NCBI RefSeq assembly: GCF_036417355.1
Contig: NZ_CP143889.1
Location: 682,001-746,000, forward strand
Length of the DNA: 64,000 nucleotides
Direction: 5' to 3'
Source: Akkermansia sp. RCC_12PD
Lineage (GTDB): Bacteria; Verrucomicrobiota; Verrucomicrobiia; Verrucomicrobiales; Akkermansiaceae
The translations under genes were made by a program, and so were the position numbers. The notes under the pieces are model-generated. The model was not told the origin of the DNA, did no database searches, and saw nothing but the letters and a program-made list of their open reading frames with translations. Below, in pieces: positions 34,735 through 45,240 of the stretch. Each line of letters begins with the position of its first letter. The first letter of the stretch is position 1.

Positions 34735-35873
34735 GACTCCGGCGCTCCTTCCATGCCGAAACCGGCTTTCAACACGCGGCGGCAGCCCTCCGCGCCCAAG
34801 TCATAATACAAGGGCAGCCTGAGCAGGGTATCACTGGTACGGTCCGTGCACTCCATGCTGCCGGAGGTACGCCCGAATTTAACGCCTGCCGGAGCGGAAT
34901 GAAGCGGAATATAATGGAACACGGCCTTGATGCCCCCCTCCGCCAGTTTGGCGATCAGGCTGGTGCGCTCCTCCAGGGAATTGAGGAGAACGTAATACAT
35001 ATGAGCGTTATGCACGCAATCCTCCGGAATGCGGGGGCGTTTCAGCATACCCGCCTTTTCCAGCGGCTCCAGGGCCTGATGGTACATGTTCCACCATTTC
35101 AGCCGCTCACCGTTGATCTCCCGTCCATGTTCCAGCTGGGCATACAGATAGGCGGCCGTCATCTCTCCGGGAAGATAGGAGGACCCTACGTCCACCCAGG
35201 TGTACTTGTCCACCTGTCCCCGGAAAAACTTGGAACGGTTCGTTCCTTTCTCCCGGATAATCTCCGCCCGTTCCATGAATGCGGAATCATTCACCAGCAG
35301 GGCTCCACCCTCGCCGCAAATGACGTTTTTGGTCTCGTGGAAGCTATAACACCCCAAATGTCCGATAGACCCCAGCTTGCGCCCCTTGTAGGAGGAACCC
35401 ACGCCCTGGGCCGCATCTTCAATCACGTACAGATGATGCCTATGGGCGATATCCATGATGGTATCCATCTCGCACGCCACGCCCGCGTAGTGAACCACGC
35501 AAATGGCCCGCGTCCGCTCCGTAATGGCCGCTTCAATCAGCGTCTCGTCAATATTCTGGGTATCCGGCCTGATATCCACGAACACCGGCACCGCGCCGCG
35601 CAGAACGAAGGCGTTTGCGGTGGACACAAACGTATAGGAGGGCATGATGATCTCGTCTCCGGGCCTGCAGCCAATCAGCAGGGCGGCCATTTCCAAGGCG
35701 GCGGTTCCGGAATGGACGAGAAGCGCTTTTTTGGCGCCTGTGCGCTCTACGAGTAACTCATGGCACTTCCGGGTGTATTTGCCATCTCCGGACAAATGGG
35801 CACAATGGATGGCATCCCGAATATAATCCAGCTCGGGACCGTGCTCATGAGGTTGGTTAAAAGGAATATTCAT
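34731..35873 (-). CDS. wecE: dTDP-4-amino-4,6-dideoxygalactose transaminase (WecE-like)
   Basis: 380 residues. DegT/DnrJ/EryC1 PLP aminotransferase. The N-terminus IPFNQPHEHGPELDYIRDAI..LSGDGKYT is the WecE/RffA signature; the PLP lysine is in SFHETKNVICGEGG, with YVIEDAAQGVGSSYKG before it. Family members convert dTDP-4-keto-6-deoxyglucose into dTDP-Fuc4N. The start ATG 35873 fits family N-termini (the frame runs to 35903). First gene of a tightly coupled minus-strand operon down to about 30687. Confidence 0.87.
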   Translation of the reverse strand: MNIPFNQPHEHGPELDYIRDAIHCAHLSGDGKYTRKCHELLVERTGAKKALLVHSGTAALEMAALLIGCRPGDEIIMPSYTFVSTANAFVLRGAVPVFVDIRPDTQNIDETLIEAAITERTRAICVVHYAGVACEMDTIMDIAHRHHLYVIEDAAQGVGSSYKGRKLGSIGHLGCYSFHETKNVICGEGGALLVNDSAFMERAEIIREKGTNRSKFFRGQVDKYTWVDVGSSYLPGEMTAAYLYAQLEHGREINGERLKWWNMYHQALEPLEKAGMLKRPRIPEDCVHNAHMYYVLLNSLEERTSLIAKLAEGGIKAVFHYIPLHSAPAGVKFGRTSGSMECTDRTSDTLLRLPLYYDLGAEGCRRVLKAGFGMEGAPES

Positions 35874-35968
35874 GGCTCCAAAAGAAATCTGCGGGCATCT
35901 CACCCCGGGACGAACGGCTCCGTCCGCATGAAGCAGACCCTACTATGGATGAAGGACTGAAAACAAGC

Positions 35969-37090
35969 CTATACCTTGATGAACGTCCGGTTTTTATACA
36001 GATAATACAGGACGCCCCAGATCAGGGCGTAATTGCATAAATAAAAAACGAACTGCCGCCCGTCGCCGAAACACTCGCTGAATCCGGTAAAAAGCACGCG
36101 CGAAAAATTGCGCGTGGGCGGGCACACCTCCGTCCACATGTACACGAAAATGGCATTGCTCCCTATAACGGAGAAAAAGAACGTCAGCCAGTTAAGCCTC
36201 AGAACATCCGTCAGCACGTAAAACAGGGCCAGAAACAGATAGCACCAGCCGGCGGCCCACAAAACCATGGAACTGGTGAACAACTTCTTGATCATGGGGA
36301 AATCAAGGCTCCAGAAATACCCCAGCGCCAGACAGGCCAGCCCGGCGGCAGCCAGACAGAGCAGCTTTTTCCCGTGCCCCTGGATCTGCTTTAACATCTG
36401 GCCGCCCAGCAATCCAAGCATGGTCATGGCCCCAAAACCGAACTGTCCCAGAATCCACGCGTAATTCGTGCCGTCCTGCCAGGGCCCCATTAGGTACTTG
36501 TCCACAAGCAGGGCCACATTCCTGTCGGGTTCCAGAACTCCCGCTGCGCACGACCCAACGGCAGGATCGGAGAAAGGAACAAACTTCATCACCAGCCAGT
36601 AGGCGGCCAGCAGAATGGCCGTGGCCGCCACCTGCCAGCGTATGGACAAATTCAGCAGGCAGATGGCCGCAATCAGATAGCCTGAAGCAATGGCCTGAAG
36701 AGTATTGCAGTACAGCGACATCTTGTCCGGCTCAAAACTCAGCAGGTTGCCCTGCACCACCATTCCCAGCAAAAACAGCACCACCACCCGTTTAATTACC
36801 TTGAAATAAATCTTCCATACGGGTTCCGAACCGATGCGCCGACCAAAGGAAAACGGCATGGCCGTACCCACAATGAACAGGAAAAGCGGCATCACCAGAT
36901 CCCAGGCCGCAAACCCCTCCCACTGGACGTGCGCGGCATGTTTCAGCAGCCATGCGGGGCTCTTCTCATAAAACAGGTTGATGCCGGCAACGACAAGAGC
37001 CAGCCCCCCGGTTAAAAAAAACATGTCGAAACCTCGCAGTGCATCAATGGCGGCGATCCTCTGCGGCCGGGTATCAGGTGCTGAATCCAT
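35969..37090 (-). CDS. DUF5009/HGSNAT-like membrane acyltransferase
   Basis: 373 residues from ATG 37090 with about ten transmembrane helices. The N-terminal RIAAIDALRGFDMFFLTGG and WDLVMPLFLFIVGTAMPFSFGRR are the signatures of the heparan-alpha-glucosaminide N-acetyltransferase-like (YeiB/NagX-type) family, which acetylates sugars across a membrane. An alternative start at ATG 37198 adds 36 residues and has AAGGAG close by. A related protein is encoded at 58563-59660. Lies upstream of the aminotransferase operon, with a gap of 95 bases, so co-regulation is possible. Confidence 0.8.
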   Translation of the reverse strand: MDSAPDTRPQRIAAIDALRGFDMFFLTGGLALVVAGINLFYEKSPAWLLKHAAHVQWEGFAAWDLVMPLFLFIVGTAMPFSFGRRIGSEPVWKIYFKVIKRVVVLFLLGMVVQGNLLSFEPDKMSLYCNTLQAIASGYLIAAICLLNLSIRWQVAATAILLAAYWLVMKFVPFSDPAVGSCAAGVLEPDRNVALLVDKYLMGPWQDGTNYAWILGQFGFGAMTMLGLLGGQMLKQIQGHGKKLLCLAAAGLACLALGYFWSLDFPMIKKLFTSSMVLWAAGWCYLFLALFYVLTDVLRLNWLTFFFSVIGSNAIFVYMWTEVCPPTRNFSRVLFTGFSECFGDGRQFVFYLCNYALIWGVLYYLYKNRTFIKV

Positions 37091-37251
37091 GGCAATATTC
37101 CCAATACGGAAATCAGGCGTCCAATCTTTCCCTCTTCCGGAAAGAAAAAACGGCTTTCTCTTTTCCTGTTTTCCGCGGAAACCAAGCAACTCTGTCATGA
37201 TCTCCTTGTGCGTATCCTTCCCGGAAACAAACGTGGTACCATAGACTTCAC

Positions 37252-37767
37252 ATGACCACGGGGAATGAACAAGCCGGCGGACCATCCTGCTTCCGGGAGA
37301 TAGAAGCCTATGCCCGTTTGAAACTGGATGAATACGGGCTGCATGACTGGCAATTCGGGTGGGACCGGGCACGGAGGAGGCTGGGCGTATGCCGCCTTCA
37401 GGAAAAAAGCATTACTCTTTCCATCCATTTCGTCCGTGCCAACCTGGAGGCGCCTCATGAAATCCGGGACACCGTCCTGCATGAAATAGCTCATGCCCTG
37501 GCGTGGGTCCGCCATGGGGAACGTACCCATGGCCCGTTGTGGAAACGCATCTGCCGGGAAATAGGAGCCGTTCCGCGCGCCGCGGCCAGACAGGACGCCA
37601 TCCGCGTCACCACGTACAAATACATTCTTCGTCTGAAAACAACGGGGGAAATCGTAGCCAAATACCATCGCCGCCCTGCCTTCGCCAAACACCTCAAGCG
37701 CCTGGCGTTGAAAAACCGCCCGGAAACGCTGGGACAACTGGCTTTGGAACCTTATGAAAACGAATAA
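37252..37767 (+). CDS. SprT-like zinc metalloprotease domain protein
   Basis: 171 residues. The zinc motif HEIAHAL (HExxH) lies in IRDTVLHEIAHALAWV, followed by a third candidate ligand in RTHGPLWKRICREIG, the arrangement of SprT-like proteins. After this the segment resembles the short C-terminal zinc-ribbon region but lacks CxxC pairs (TYKYILRLKTTGEIVAKYHRR). SprT/Spartan relatives process DNA-protein crosslinks; the role here is not known. Divergent from the DUF5009 gene. Confidence 0.8.
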   Translation: MTTGNEQAGGPSCFREIEAYARLKLDEYGLHDWQFGWDRARRRLGVCRLQEKSITLSIHFVRANLEAPHEIRDTVLHEIAHALAWVRHGERTHGPLWKRICREIGAVPRAAARQDAIRVTTYKYILRLKTTGEIVAKYHRRPAFAKHLKRLALKNRPETLGQLALEPYENE

Positions 37768-37921
37768 GCTCAGTCAGGGAGAAAAAACCATTCCTCTACT
37801 GTAATTCCATTATAAATACAGTTGCTACACAGCATAAGAAACCAAAATAAAGAACTCCGTTAATCAGTATAAGAAAATGTGTATAATATAAAAAATTCTC
37901 GATAGATATTCTAATTATCTG

Positions 37922-40900
37922 CTACATGCTCGCTGCAGCTTCTTCAGACACATATAAGGAACCATGGTAATAAACCTGTGATTCCCGATTGCTGAAATAT
38001 AATTCTCCATACCAGCCTTCTACACGGTATGTGATGAATATCAATGTCCGCCCGTCTTCATATTCATGAAACCAGGAATACATATCATAAAGACCAAACG
38101 ATAGCATGCTTGAGCGTCCTTGTTGAATTGTCCCTACTGCTAGATTGCATGGTATTATTTTTTCTCCCAATTTTATAGAGTAGCCTTTCTGATTTTTAGT
38201 GGTGAACAAATCCAATACATGTTCTTTTCCATCTTTCATATATCCCACACGCCATTGATGCGCGTACCCCGATTGAGCATTGCGTTTTAATAATACCCTT
38301 GTTTGAGAGCAAAGGGCCGGAGGGGAAATAACTTCGGTATATACTCCGGGAAGTGAATCGCATTCCCACGTCACTAGAGAAGTCCAATGGGGAATAATGG
38401 AAAAAACATGTTTTGATGCCTGCTTTGCGGTCAGCGTTTTTACTCCTTTATTGTAAGGTAAGGGCAAAGGCGAAGGTCTGGAACCAAAAATCACAGGATC
38501 ATTGTCTATTTCTTTTATCACCTCATCTTCATTTTCCTGCATAGGAGGCAACAAACCGTCCTCTTCTAATGATTTGAATGGAGAAACCCGACTGTCTTCC
38601 TCTGCCATAACATTGCCACATATGCCGGAAAAAATTAGCACCATTGCCCCAATAAAAGAGGCCAAATGAATTGCCTTTTTAATAAAATATTCGCAATCAG
38701 GACATCTTTGATTCAAATACTGTTGCCACCTTTCAAAATAAAAATCACGTAATCCCAATCCAACTCCCATTAAATCCTCTCTTCCATTTACCAAGCGCTC
38801 TTTCAAGTCTTTCCCTTCATAAACATAAGGAGCTTGAACAGTTCTGTTTCCCCATAAAAGTACTTTAACACCATAAGAAGATTTTCCTTCACCAGGATGA
38901 CAAAGTCCCAATCCATGTCCAAATTCATGAGCTGGGACAAAACCTGGCGAAGGAGCAAAAAGATGTGAATTAGAGTCTTGAGGATAATATTTCATATGAC
39001 CATTATCACACGGGAAAATTCTATGTCCGTACCCAGGGAAAGGTCGGGCTGAACTTCTTCCATCTCCTTTATATATATGTAAATATAAATCATAATCATC
39101 CAACGATCCATTAATAAAATTGACAAGAGGCTTCATTCCATTACAGCAAGGACATTTTGCAGGATCGAGTTTCTTGGGAAAAATCATATAAGGATCTGTG
39201 GTATAAACTTGGTTCCACACTTCCTTGATGTGGCCCACCATTTGATTACGTATTTCTACACTTTGATCAACAGTTAATCCCGATCCAGGTATTGCTCTCG
39301 CAATTAACTTTACTTGCATAGTTAAAGAGCATTGACGTTTTTCAAATTTAAATTGGGGTTTCATTCCAAGAAAATCTATGGCATTATTACTATTATTAAC
39401 AAATCTATACAAATTATAATCCGCCTGTTCCGCAATAGGATCTCTGTTAATCCACCTGCCGTCCATAAGGTTGAGGTGGCGGTAATTGTAGTAGACAAGT
39501 CCCAGTTCATCGTCCATGCATTCACAGGAAAATCTGAACCTGTTGTCCTGAGCCATGTCTCCCTGTGCCGTGATGAGGACACCAAAGGGGGCATACTCAT
39601 AGCGGGCCCTTTGTGCCTGCTGTTCATCGAAAATGGAGGTGACATTCTTCAATGCGTCATGGGTAAAATAAAGATTTTTCTCCACTTCTTTTCCATTTTG
39701 CTTCCAACGTGTCATCATCAGGATGCGCGTGGCTGTCGGTTCCGTCGGGTCCCACCAATAGCTTTTTTCCAGCACGGGCATGGGATGCATCATGTTTAGC
39801 TCGGCAACTTGCAGATAACCCCGATACAAGTAATAAACGTGGCTCGTAATGGCTCCGCTGACAGCAACTTTTTTCTCAAAGCGACGTCCTTGATAGTCGT
39901 AGCCGCAGGTGACGGTGATCCGGCCATCTTCGCTGGTGAAGGAAACAGGCCTGTCATTGGCATCGTAGCAAACATTCCAAATCCCCATTGAGGTTCTAAT
40001 TCTTGTCTGGTTGCCGTCCGCATCATAGAGAGGGTCAAAGGAAACATCCGCCTGAATTATGTTTGTGTACTGGTTGAGCTCGTTGGCTCCGTAGGATATT
40101 TCTTTTTCCAGCTCACGGGATATCTTGCGGTTGCCGATGTTGTCGTACTGGTAGGCAAAGTTGTTTCTTTGCTGTATCTGATCCCCTGTCAATTCACTTC
40201 TGCCGTTGTAGGTGAAGTTTCTCGTGGCTCCCGCTGTAGGATCATCCCAAGAGTCCCGGCGCTGGATCGGGCGCATTAGGTTATCGTACTGGTACACATG
40301 TCCGGCCAACATGTCGCCAGTTCCGGCGTCCTCATAGCCGATGGAGGCCAGGAGATTGAGCCTGGGATGATAAGTGTTCCTGCGAACCATGCCGTTGGGA
40401 TAGGATAATTGCTTGAGGAAGCTGCTGGTTTCATCATACTCCCACGTAAAAGGAGTATCCAAGCCTTCCAGATTCACCCTAATAATGGCATCTTTGTGGT
40501 CATAGTCAAGATGGGAGTATTGCACGGTGCGGGTTCCGATCATCAGGCGGTATCCGCAGGGACGCCCAAAGGAATCGTACTTCTCCTGGATGCTGCTTTC
40601 CACCGTTCCAAAGGAAGTGTCCTGCTGGCTTCTCCCATAGGCGTCATAAGAGAACTCTCGAGTACCTAAAGCGTCGGAAACGGTGATCATCTGTCCCAGG
40701 TGGTTGTAGGAGTAGAGCCATGGCTGGGTGTTGTCACTGTGAGAGACGGAGACTAATTCCCCGGTGGCCGGAGCGTACTGATAAGTTGTTACAATACCCC
40801 TGGCTCTGGTAAGAGTTTTCAGGCGGTTGAGTCTGTCGTAGGTTTTGGAAACACAGGAGCCGTCGGCATAGGTCTTCTTGAGTTCCAGTCCCGTGGCCGT

Positions 40901-43900
40901 GTCGTAGAGCCAGGTGGTGGTGTCTCCGTCGGTACGGTTGGAAGGATCGGTGGTAATATCGCCTTCATTCGCCCTGAAGGTGGTTAACGATGTCAAGCGG
41001 CCTGCTTCATCGTAAGCAAAGCAGGAGGGCTGGACGGCTGTACCGTACTCGGCAATCTTTCTGCCTCGGATATCGTAGGAATAGCAGGTGGTGCCTCCCA
41101 GAGCATTCGTGATGCAGGAAGGAGCGTCACAGCAGGGAGAGTAGGCGGTTAAAGTGATATTGCCCTGTGCGTCCGTTGTCCTGATAGGGCGTCCGGCCAG
41201 GTCGGTTTCGATGGCAGTAACATTACCTCTGGCATCGGCCTCCTGCTGAATCATGCCTGCAGAGGTGTAGGAACGCTCCTGTGAAGAACAAATTCCTGCG
41301 TGATCGGTCTGACTCACACCAAATCCGTCCACTACGAGGGATTCAGCAACAATATCCGAAGTGGGAATACGGCTGAACCGGGTGCGTTTGGTGGGAGCTG
41401 TGTATTCCGTCCATTGAACACTCTGCTGGCCGTACACATCAGTGGCAATAGTCTTGCTTTCCAGTACAGGATTCAACTGCGAAACCATGGTTTCTGCAGT
41501 TTGGGTGAGAGGCAGCCCCTCGGCATTATAAGTTATGGAGGTTTGTACCTGATAAATACCGTCTTCCCGTATCTGGTAGCAGGAAGAACTTTCCGATATC
41601 CTGTTTTTAGCGGGATCACCCGGATGCAATTGATCCAGAAGAACAGTCTGTTTTACAGTTTGGCCCAATTCATTGTACTCCGTTACGGCAGGTGCCATGT
41701 CTTCTGTCCGCGTGCATATGAGTTGCCCTTTGCTATTATAAGTGTTACTGGTGACAATAAATCCTTCCAAAGTATTGGGCTGTTCCTGTCGGATAGTTTG
41801 ACCGAATCCATTTTGAAGAGTTCGGGAAAAAACGACTCCCCGGGACAGGGTTGTGGTGAGGATGCCCTCTTGTGTCAACTCAAGTTGAGTTTCGATTTCT
41901 CGCTGACCGGTTCCTGTCTGGAGAAGAATAAAGTCGTCATAATAGGTTTTGGTAATCAAGGTAGACCCTGAAGGAGTGGTAACAGTAGTGGTGAGTTGAT
42001 CATCACTGTATTGAGTCCTGGTTACACGTCCAAGGATATCCGTTGCAGAAATAACCCTTCCCAAATCGTCGTACTCCGTGCTTTCAACCGTGGTCATTGA
42101 ACCGACATCTCGGCGCGTGGAAAGAATATGTCCTTTCGCATCTCTCATGTAGGAAGTGATGGTTTCGGGAGTGGTTTCGGTTGCCGATCGGATGGTTTCC
42201 ACCAGTTGCTTGGCCGAGTTGTATGCGTAGCTGGTTGTGATGCCATCTTCGTCGGTTTCTCTCAAGGGCCCGCAGCACATCCATTCTGTGGTACTGGTTC
42301 TGCCATTGGCCTTCGTAGTTTTGACAAGTTTGAGCTCGGCGTCGTATTGGTAGTCTTCGGAAGAAATCAGAGACCAATTTTCACCTGTGTGGACATATTG
42401 TTCCATCCGTGTGGTGGTGCCGTTTTGAGCAATGTACTCAACACTCCGGGTACTTTGACCGGGAACAATGCTCCCCTTTGCCTGAACAGTGGAGGTCACC
42501 TTGTGGAGAGCACCATGATCCGTGGTGGCTTCATAGGTATAGACGGTCTGAACGCCGTTGATACCCTGGCTCATCTTCTGTCTTCCCCGGGCGTAGGGGT
42601 ACTGTGCTGCTTCCCCATAAGTCTCCGAGACGCTTGTGTGAACCTGGTCGGAGCCCAAAGCTGTTTCGGTCACTGTCGTGCGGTTGACTTCGGGGCTGTC
42701 TTCATAAGTGTAGCTCCTTTGGTTCAGAACGGTTTCCGTTCCGTCCTGGGCAATGATGATTTCCCTTTCCGTTGCCGGCCTGAAATCATTGAAACGCAGG
42801 TCGGCATAGGTGGTACGTGTTCCTTTTTCTCCTCCTCCTGCCCACGGTGTTGCTTCCAGAACCACCCGGCCCTGGTCGTCGTACTCATAGCGCGTGTAGC
42901 CTCCGTCGGGCTTGATTTCCAATGACACGCGGAACTGGTCGTTATACGTGTAGAGTGTTGTTTGGGCCAGGGGAGTATCGTAGCCTTCCGTGCTGCTGAT
43001 GGTCAGCCAGCCGCCGTCCGTGCTCTTCTGGACGGTGCGTACGCAGGATACGGGCGTTTCCTCGTTGATCTTGCGGTAGCTCTCAATCATTTCCCACTTG
43101 GAGCCGGGCAGGAAATTGCGCTCAATCCGCCGTACGATGCGCTCGTCCCCTTCACCCTGGGTGATAGTTACATGGTTGCCTTCCACTTTCCGCTCCGTGC
43201 GGAAGGCGGGCATGCCCTGCCTCTGCTCGGTGATGAGCATCACGGGTTCTCCATCCTTGACAGTATTTTCATAGCTGACCGTCTTGTAGGGAGTCCCGGA
43301 AGCAGTTACGCTCCGGGCGGTTTTGTTCACCTGGGAGGGGGAGTACCACTCCAGGGTGAGTTTGTTGCCTTCAGGCACTGCCTGGAGAAGACCCTGCGAC
43401 TGGGACCAGATGCTTTGGATGGCGCCGGTGGAGGGATGGCGGTTGACCTGGAGTTTGGCAGCATAGGCTTCCGCCGTGGTTTCCACCCCGGAAGAAGAAA
43501 TCAGGGAAACAACCTTGCCGGTGGAAGCCGAGAAGCGCAGGGTACTTCCATTGCTCTGGACCATGTCCAGATAAATGGGATTTCCGTCAGTGCAGGGAGA
43601 CTTGTCCCGGTTGAGCAGCCGGACCCTGTAGTTGAGTTTGCGTGAGCCTCCGGAAACGGGAGCGTCGGCGCTTCCGGCGGCGGCGCGGAAAGAGATGGAG
43701 CTGCCGGTTGGGCGCTTGACAGTTGCCTGGCGGGAAGCGGAGTCCCAGGAGCAGGTCCATTCGAGGGGATGCTTGTAGCGCAGTCCAATGGAGCATTGAG
43801 GATTGGCCCGGAAACTGAAGGAAGCTGCGCCGCCTCCTTCACCCCCGCCTCCGGAGTTTTCCCCGCCGACTTCCAGCATGCCTTCACAGTCGTCGGCATC

Positions 43901-44953
43901 ATCCGGGTTGCCGCCGAAGGAGTGGCCTCCGGCAGAGTTGGGTCCTCCATTCTTGTCACACTCGGATTGAGCGCTTTCTTCCTCGCATTTGCAGGAACAG
44001 GGGCATGGGCAGCCTTCTTCTTCCGGTCCGCTGGAGGAGGAAGAGGAATTGCTGCTGGAGCTGGAGCTGGAGCTGGAGCTGGAACTGGAACTGGAACTGG
44101 AACTGGAACTGGAACTGGAACTGGAACTGGAACTGGAGCTGGAGCTGGAGCTGGAGCTGGAGCTGGAACTGGAACTGGAACTGGAACTGGAACTGGAACT
44201 GGAACTGGAACTGGAACTGGAACTGGAACTGGAACTGGAGCTGGAGCTGGAGCTGGAGCTGGAACTGGAACTGGAACTGGAACTGGAACTGGAGCTGGAA
44301 CTGGAACTGGAACTGGAACTGGAACTGGAGCTGGAACTGGAGCTGGAGCTGGAGCTGGAGCTGGAACTGGAGCTGGAACTGGAACTGCTTGACTTGGGAT
44401 CAAACTCAAAATCATCCCCTCCCCCTTCCGAAGAGCTGCTGGAGGTGGTCTCTTCTTCCTCGTCCCGATAAAGATTGACCAGGGTGATGACTTCCTCCCC
44501 TTCCCTATCCGGCGGAGTTATATTGGAATTGAGATAGGAATTAATATCGGGCGCCTCCGCCTTGTCGGAAAGAACGGCAATGCAGAACTCCTGTCCGGAG
44601 CCCAGGGCGGGGTGGTATTCATGGACGATTCGGCACCAGTAATACCCCTGTTCCAGCACGACGCTCTCCGGCTTCACGGAAAGGTCCTTTGCTTCCTTCG
44701 TGAACTCTACATTCTTGAATGGGATGGCCAGGGAGATGGAGGAATCGGCGTCCAGGGAAAGGAAATAGGTACCGCGTTTCATGATCTTGAGGTACCCGGT
44801 CCATTCATGGCGTGTGTCGCCGGAAGCGGAACGTGGGGAGATGAGAACGGGGGCGGTGATGCCGTTGACGTAGAAGTCGGCCTGCGGGAGGCCGTTGGCG
44901 AACATGGGAACGAAGGGATAGCGGGGTTCCAGGGTTTTATCGGTATTGTTCAT
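37922..44953 (-). CDS. RHS-repeat protein with metzincin-like C-terminal domain and fused signal-peptide protein
   Basis: 2343 residues. Order: an N-terminal beta-rich domain (about 1-150, no signal peptide seen); an acidic segment; a 114-residue Ser tract (188-301); a Cys-rich patch [11 protein letters not shown]; a Gly-rich linker; then RHS/YD repeats to about 1865, ending with [32 protein letters not shown], the RHS core boundary. The C-terminal region has [11 protein letters not shown] (2009-2019, HExxHxxGxxH) and DLMGVG, a likely Met-turn, so it is a metzincin-type metallopeptidase, probably a toxin. From about 2090 comes an apparent signal peptide ([24 protein letters not shown]) and another 220 residues, fused in frame. 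The C-terminal third is markedly AT-rich. Export route and target are unknown. Transcribed alone. Confidence 0.85.
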   Translation of the reverse strand: MNNTDKTLEPRYPFVPMFANGLPQADFYVNGITAPVLISPRSASGDTRHEWTGYLKIMKRGTYFLSLDADSSISLAIPFKNVEFTKEAKDLSVKPESVVLEQGYYWCRIVHEYHPALGSGQEFCIAVLSDKAEAPDINSYLNSNITPPDREGEEVITLVNLYRDEEEETTSSSSSEGGGDDFEFDPKSSSSSSSSSSSSSSSSSSSSSSSSSSSSSSSSSSSSSSSSSSSSSSSSSSSSSSSSSSSSSSSSSSSSSSSSSSSSSSSSSSSSSSSSSSSSSSSSSSSSSSSSSSSSSSSSSSNSSSSSSGPEEEGCPCPCSCKCEEESAQSECDKNGGPNSAGGHSFGGNPDDADDCEGMLEVGGENSGGGGEGGGAASFSFRANPQCSIGLRYKHPLEWTCSWDSASRQATVKRPTGSSISFRAAAGSADAPVSGGSRKLNYRVRLLNRDKSPCTDGNPIYLDMVQSNGSTLRFSASTGKVVSLISSSGVETTAEAYAAKLQVNRHPSTGAIQSIWSQSQGLLQAVPEGNKLTLEWYSPSQVNKTARSVTASGTPYKTVSYENTVKDGEPVMLITEQRQGMPAFRTERKVEGNHVTITQGEGDERIVRRIERNFLPGSKWEMIESYRKINEETPVSCVRTVQKSTDGGWLTISSTEGYDTPLAQTTLYTYNDQFRVSLEIKPDGGYTRYEYDDQGRVVLEATPWAGGGEKGTRTTYADLRFNDFRPATEREIIIAQDGTETVLNQRSYTYEDSPEVNRTTVTETALGSDQVHTSVSETYGEAAQYPYARGRQKMSQGINGVQTVYTYEATTDHGALHKVTSTVQAKGSIVPGQSTRSVEYIAQNGTTTRMEQYVHTGENWSLISSEDYQYDAELKLVKTTKANGRTSTTEWMCCGPLRETDEDGITTSYAYNSAKQLVETIRSATETTPETITSYMRDAKGHILSTRRDVGSMTTVESTEYDDLGRVISATDILGRVTRTQYSDDQLTTTVTTPSGSTLITKTYYDDFILLQTGTGQREIETQLELTQEGILTTTLSRGVVFSRTLQNGFGQTIRQEQPNTLEGFIVTSNTYNSKGQLICTRTEDMAPAVTEYNELGQTVKQTVLLDQLHPGDPAKNRISESSSCYQIREDGIYQVQTSITYNAEGLPLTQTAETMVSQLNPVLESKTIATDVYGQQSVQWTEYTAPTKRTRFSRIPTSDIVAESLVVDGFGVSQTDHAGICSSQERSYTSAGMIQQEADARGNVTAIETDLAGRPIRTTDAQGNITLTAYSPCCDAPSCITNALGGTTCYSYDIRGRKIAEYGTAVQPSCFAYDEAGRLTSLTTFRANEGDITTDPSNRTDGDTTTWLYDTATGLELKKTYADGSCVSKTYDRLNRLKTLTRARGIVTTYQYAPATGELVSVSHSDNTQPWLYSYNHLGQMITVSDALGTREFSYDAYGRSQQDTSFGTVESSIQEKYDSFGRPCGYRLMIGTRTVQYSHLDYDHKDAIIRVNLEGLDTPFTWEYDETSSFLKQLSYPNGMVRRNTYHPRLNLLASIGYEDAGTGDMLAGHVYQYDNLMRPIQRRDSWDDPTAGATRNFTYNGRSELTGDQIQQRNNFAYQYDNIGNRKISRELEKEISYGANELNQYTNIIQADVSFDPLYDADGNQTRIRTSMGIWNVCYDANDRPVSFTSEDGRITVTCGYDYQGRRFEKKVAVSGAITSHVYYLYRGYLQVAELNMMHPMPVLEKSYWWDPTEPTATRILMMTRWKQNGKEVEKNLYFTHDALKNVTSIFDEQQAQRARYEYAPFGVLITAQGDMAQDNRFRFSCECMDDELGLVYYNYRHLNLMDGRWINRDPIAEQADYNLYRFVNNSNNAIDFLGMKPQFKFEKRQCSLTMQVKLIARAIPGSGLTVDQSVEIRNQMVGHIKEVWNQVYTTDPYMIFPKKLDPAKCPCCNGMKPLVNFINGSLDDYDLYLHIYKGDGRSSARPFPGYGHRIFPCDNGHMKYYPQDSNSHLFAPSPGFVPAHEFGHGLGLCHPGEGKSSYGVKVLLWGNRTVQAPYVYEGKDLKERLVNGREDLMGVGLGLRDFYFERWQQYLNQRCPDCEYFIKKAIHLASFIGAMVLIFSGICGNVMAEEDSRVSPFKSLEEDGLLPPMQENEDEVIKEIDNDPVIFGSRPSPLPLPYNKGVKTLTAKQASKHVFSIIPHWTSLVTWECDSLPGVYTEVISPPALCSQTRVLLKRNAQSGYAHQWRVGYMKDGKEHVLDLFTTKNQKGYSIKLGEKIIPCNLAVGTIQQGRSSMLSFGLYDMYSWFHEYEDGRTLIFITYRVEGWYGELYFSNRESQVYYHGSLYVSEEAAASM
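44051..44392 (-). repeat. Hexanucleotide tract encoding 114 serines
   Basis: Tandem six-base units (forward GGAACT or GGAGCT) run for 342 bases within the RHS gene. On the coding strand they read AGT/AGC then TCC, so every pair of codons is Ser-Ser. Expansion or contraction by whole units keeps the frame. The mixture of GGAACT and GGAGCT units is arranged in blocks, which suggests repeated duplication. Confidence 0.95.
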
Positions 44954-45042
44954 TGTCTTGTAAATCAGGTTGGTTCAAATGATTTGCGGACAATGTAGAA
45001 CTTTCTGTCACCCAAATGAAAGACGCCTGAAACGTTAGGATT

Positions 45043-45060
45043 CATTTCATTTTTGAAATG
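45043..45060. promoter_or_regulatory. AT-rich hairpin upstream of the RHS gene
   Basis: CATTTCA-TTTT-TGAAATG, a perfect seven-pair inverted repeat about 90 bases upstream of the RHS start in a 287-base AT-rich gap. It may be an operator or part of a leader. Nothing else in this gap can be named. Confidence 0.3.
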
Positions 45061-45191
45061 GAAGGTAATACACAAGAAAAGACCTTATCCCTTCCGATAA
45101 ATTTCTTAGAAATACCAGAATAAAAATGAAAATTGCGCTAGAATCAACGCCTTAATTATAGCCGATTGCCGGAACAGGAATTTATTCCATT

Positions 45192-45220
45192 CAAAAAATC
45201 CTATTTCTGAAAAACAGAAA
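45192..45220 (-). terminator. Weak candidate terminator of the ATP synthase operon
   Basis: On the minus strand TTTCTG-TTTTT-CAGAAA (45204-45220) is followed within a few bases by TTTTTT. The stem is only six pairs and AT-rich, so confidence is low. It lies 20 bases after the stop of the last gene. Confidence 0.35.
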
Positions 45221-45240
45221 CCAAGGAATACCTGCCTCAG

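Noticed and set aside
37768-37921. Terminator for the RHS gene
   Set aside because: The gap is AT-rich, but I could not find a convincing stem plus T run on the minus strand.
44051-44392. CRISPR-like repeat region
   Set aside because: The repeat is a simple six-base unit without spacers, within a coding region.
43989-44478. Glu-Leu, Trp-Asn/Ser, Gly-Thr and Pro-Val repeat proteins over the tract
   Set aside because: They are the other frames of the hexanucleotide tract that encodes the serine run in the RHS gene.
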